A program made the position numbers and the translations under genes. Below, piece by piece: positions 21,500 to 21,829 of a DNA stretch of 21,829 nucleotides. A model generated the notes under the pieces. The model searched no databases. It was not told the origin of the DNA and saw nothing but the letters and a program-made list of their open reading frames with translations. The stretch covers positions 1 to 21,829 of the forward strand of contig JNDT01001150.1 in the NCBI GenBank assembly GCA_000697055.1, read 5' to 3'. This DNA comes from Saksenaea vasiformis B4078. Taxonomy: Eukaryota; Mucoromycota; Mucoromycetes; Mucorales; Saksenaeaceae. Within the stretch, counting starts at the first letter, position 1. Each line of letters begins with the position of its first letter.

Positions 21500-21829
21500 T
21501 GCCGTGAGTAAAAAGAGACCAAGGGGTTCTAAGGGGAGGTGAAACAAACAAGCTCAGGCTTATCATCAGCGGGCTATGTGACCATGCCTGTAGCCCTGAA
21601 ATCTCCGATTGTTAGATCATTTGCGGAAATTAGACTCCGTCACCTGTCATACGAAGTGACGAGTGAGCAGTTCCTTACTGCCGAACTGTCCTGGACAGTG
21701 CTGCCAGGCGAGATGTCAATTGGCATCCAGATTCGATGTAGCGAACAAAGACATCACGAATGTTCCGTCCGGCATTAACATCTCTATTCCAGAACTAATC
21801 AGATAGTTAAGAATCAAAGAGTCAAGTCA
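21500..21829. other. SIN3 upstream region
   Basis: 330 bp up to the window edge. A plus-strand frame at 21539-21778 starts only with GTG and has no known motif. A minus-strand frame continuous with SIN3 exon 1 but in another phase has an ATG near 21567. No TATA box or clear promoter element is visible. Confidence 0.4.

Noticed and set aside
21539..21778. 79-codon plus-strand frame at the right edge
   Set aside because: It starts with GTG, has no motif, and overlaps the SIN3 upstream region; probably chance.

Overview
The window looks like nuclear DNA of an early-diverging filamentous fungus, most likely Mucoromycota. The base composition is AT-leaning. The genes contain many very short introns (mostly 41-70 nt) with GTAAGT/GTATGT-like donors, CTGAT/CTAAC-like branch sites and YAG acceptors. 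The proteins (Sin3, Ski8, Tad3, a Kelch-BTB protein, an ALMT/FUSC membrane protein) are eukaryotic. I see no bacterial operons, ribosome binding sites, CRISPR arrays, tRNA or rRNA genes. All exon models were joined by hand and checked for reading-frame closure; no database search was possible.

Layout from left to right. 1-865 (+): 3' part of a transposon-related gene, cut by the window edge. 866-3518: about 2.6 kb without a convincing gene but with a 14-bp inverted repeat and a related motif 1.5 kb away. 3530-4644 (+): TAD3, the non-catalytic subunit of the tRNA wobble adenosine deaminase, four exons. 4954-6867 (+): ALMT/FUSC-type membrane protein, six exons, with a TATA box. 6868-11465: 4.6 kb with no recognisable gene, only short unrecognised reading frames and one cysteine-rich relic. 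11466-13385 (+): intronless Kelch-BTB protein with the domain order of Ral2/LZTR1, which act on Ras signalling. 13386-14500: no gene seen. 14501-15948 (+): SKI8/WDR61-type WD40 protein, seven exons, with an uncertain 5' exon. 15949-16841: convergent intergenic space holding a GC-richer, spliced-looking element whose reading frame does not hold together. 16842-21499 (-): complete SIN3 corepressor scaffold, 15 exons, 1304 codons. 21500-21829: SIN3 upstream region.

The genes do not form a pathway. They are independent housekeeping or regulatory genes: tRNA editing, anion or solute transport, Ras-type signalling, mRNA decay and histone deacetylation. Gene-dense stretches alternate with decayed, probably transposon-derived DNA. 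AATAAA hexamers lie at or within about 50 nt of every stop codon and support the gene ends. I do not see a clear previously undescribed system. The best candidates for a second look are the spliced-looking GC island at 16346-16699, the SKI8 5' exon, the out-of-frame upstream ORF of TAD3, and the inverted-repeat motif near 1.9 kb.
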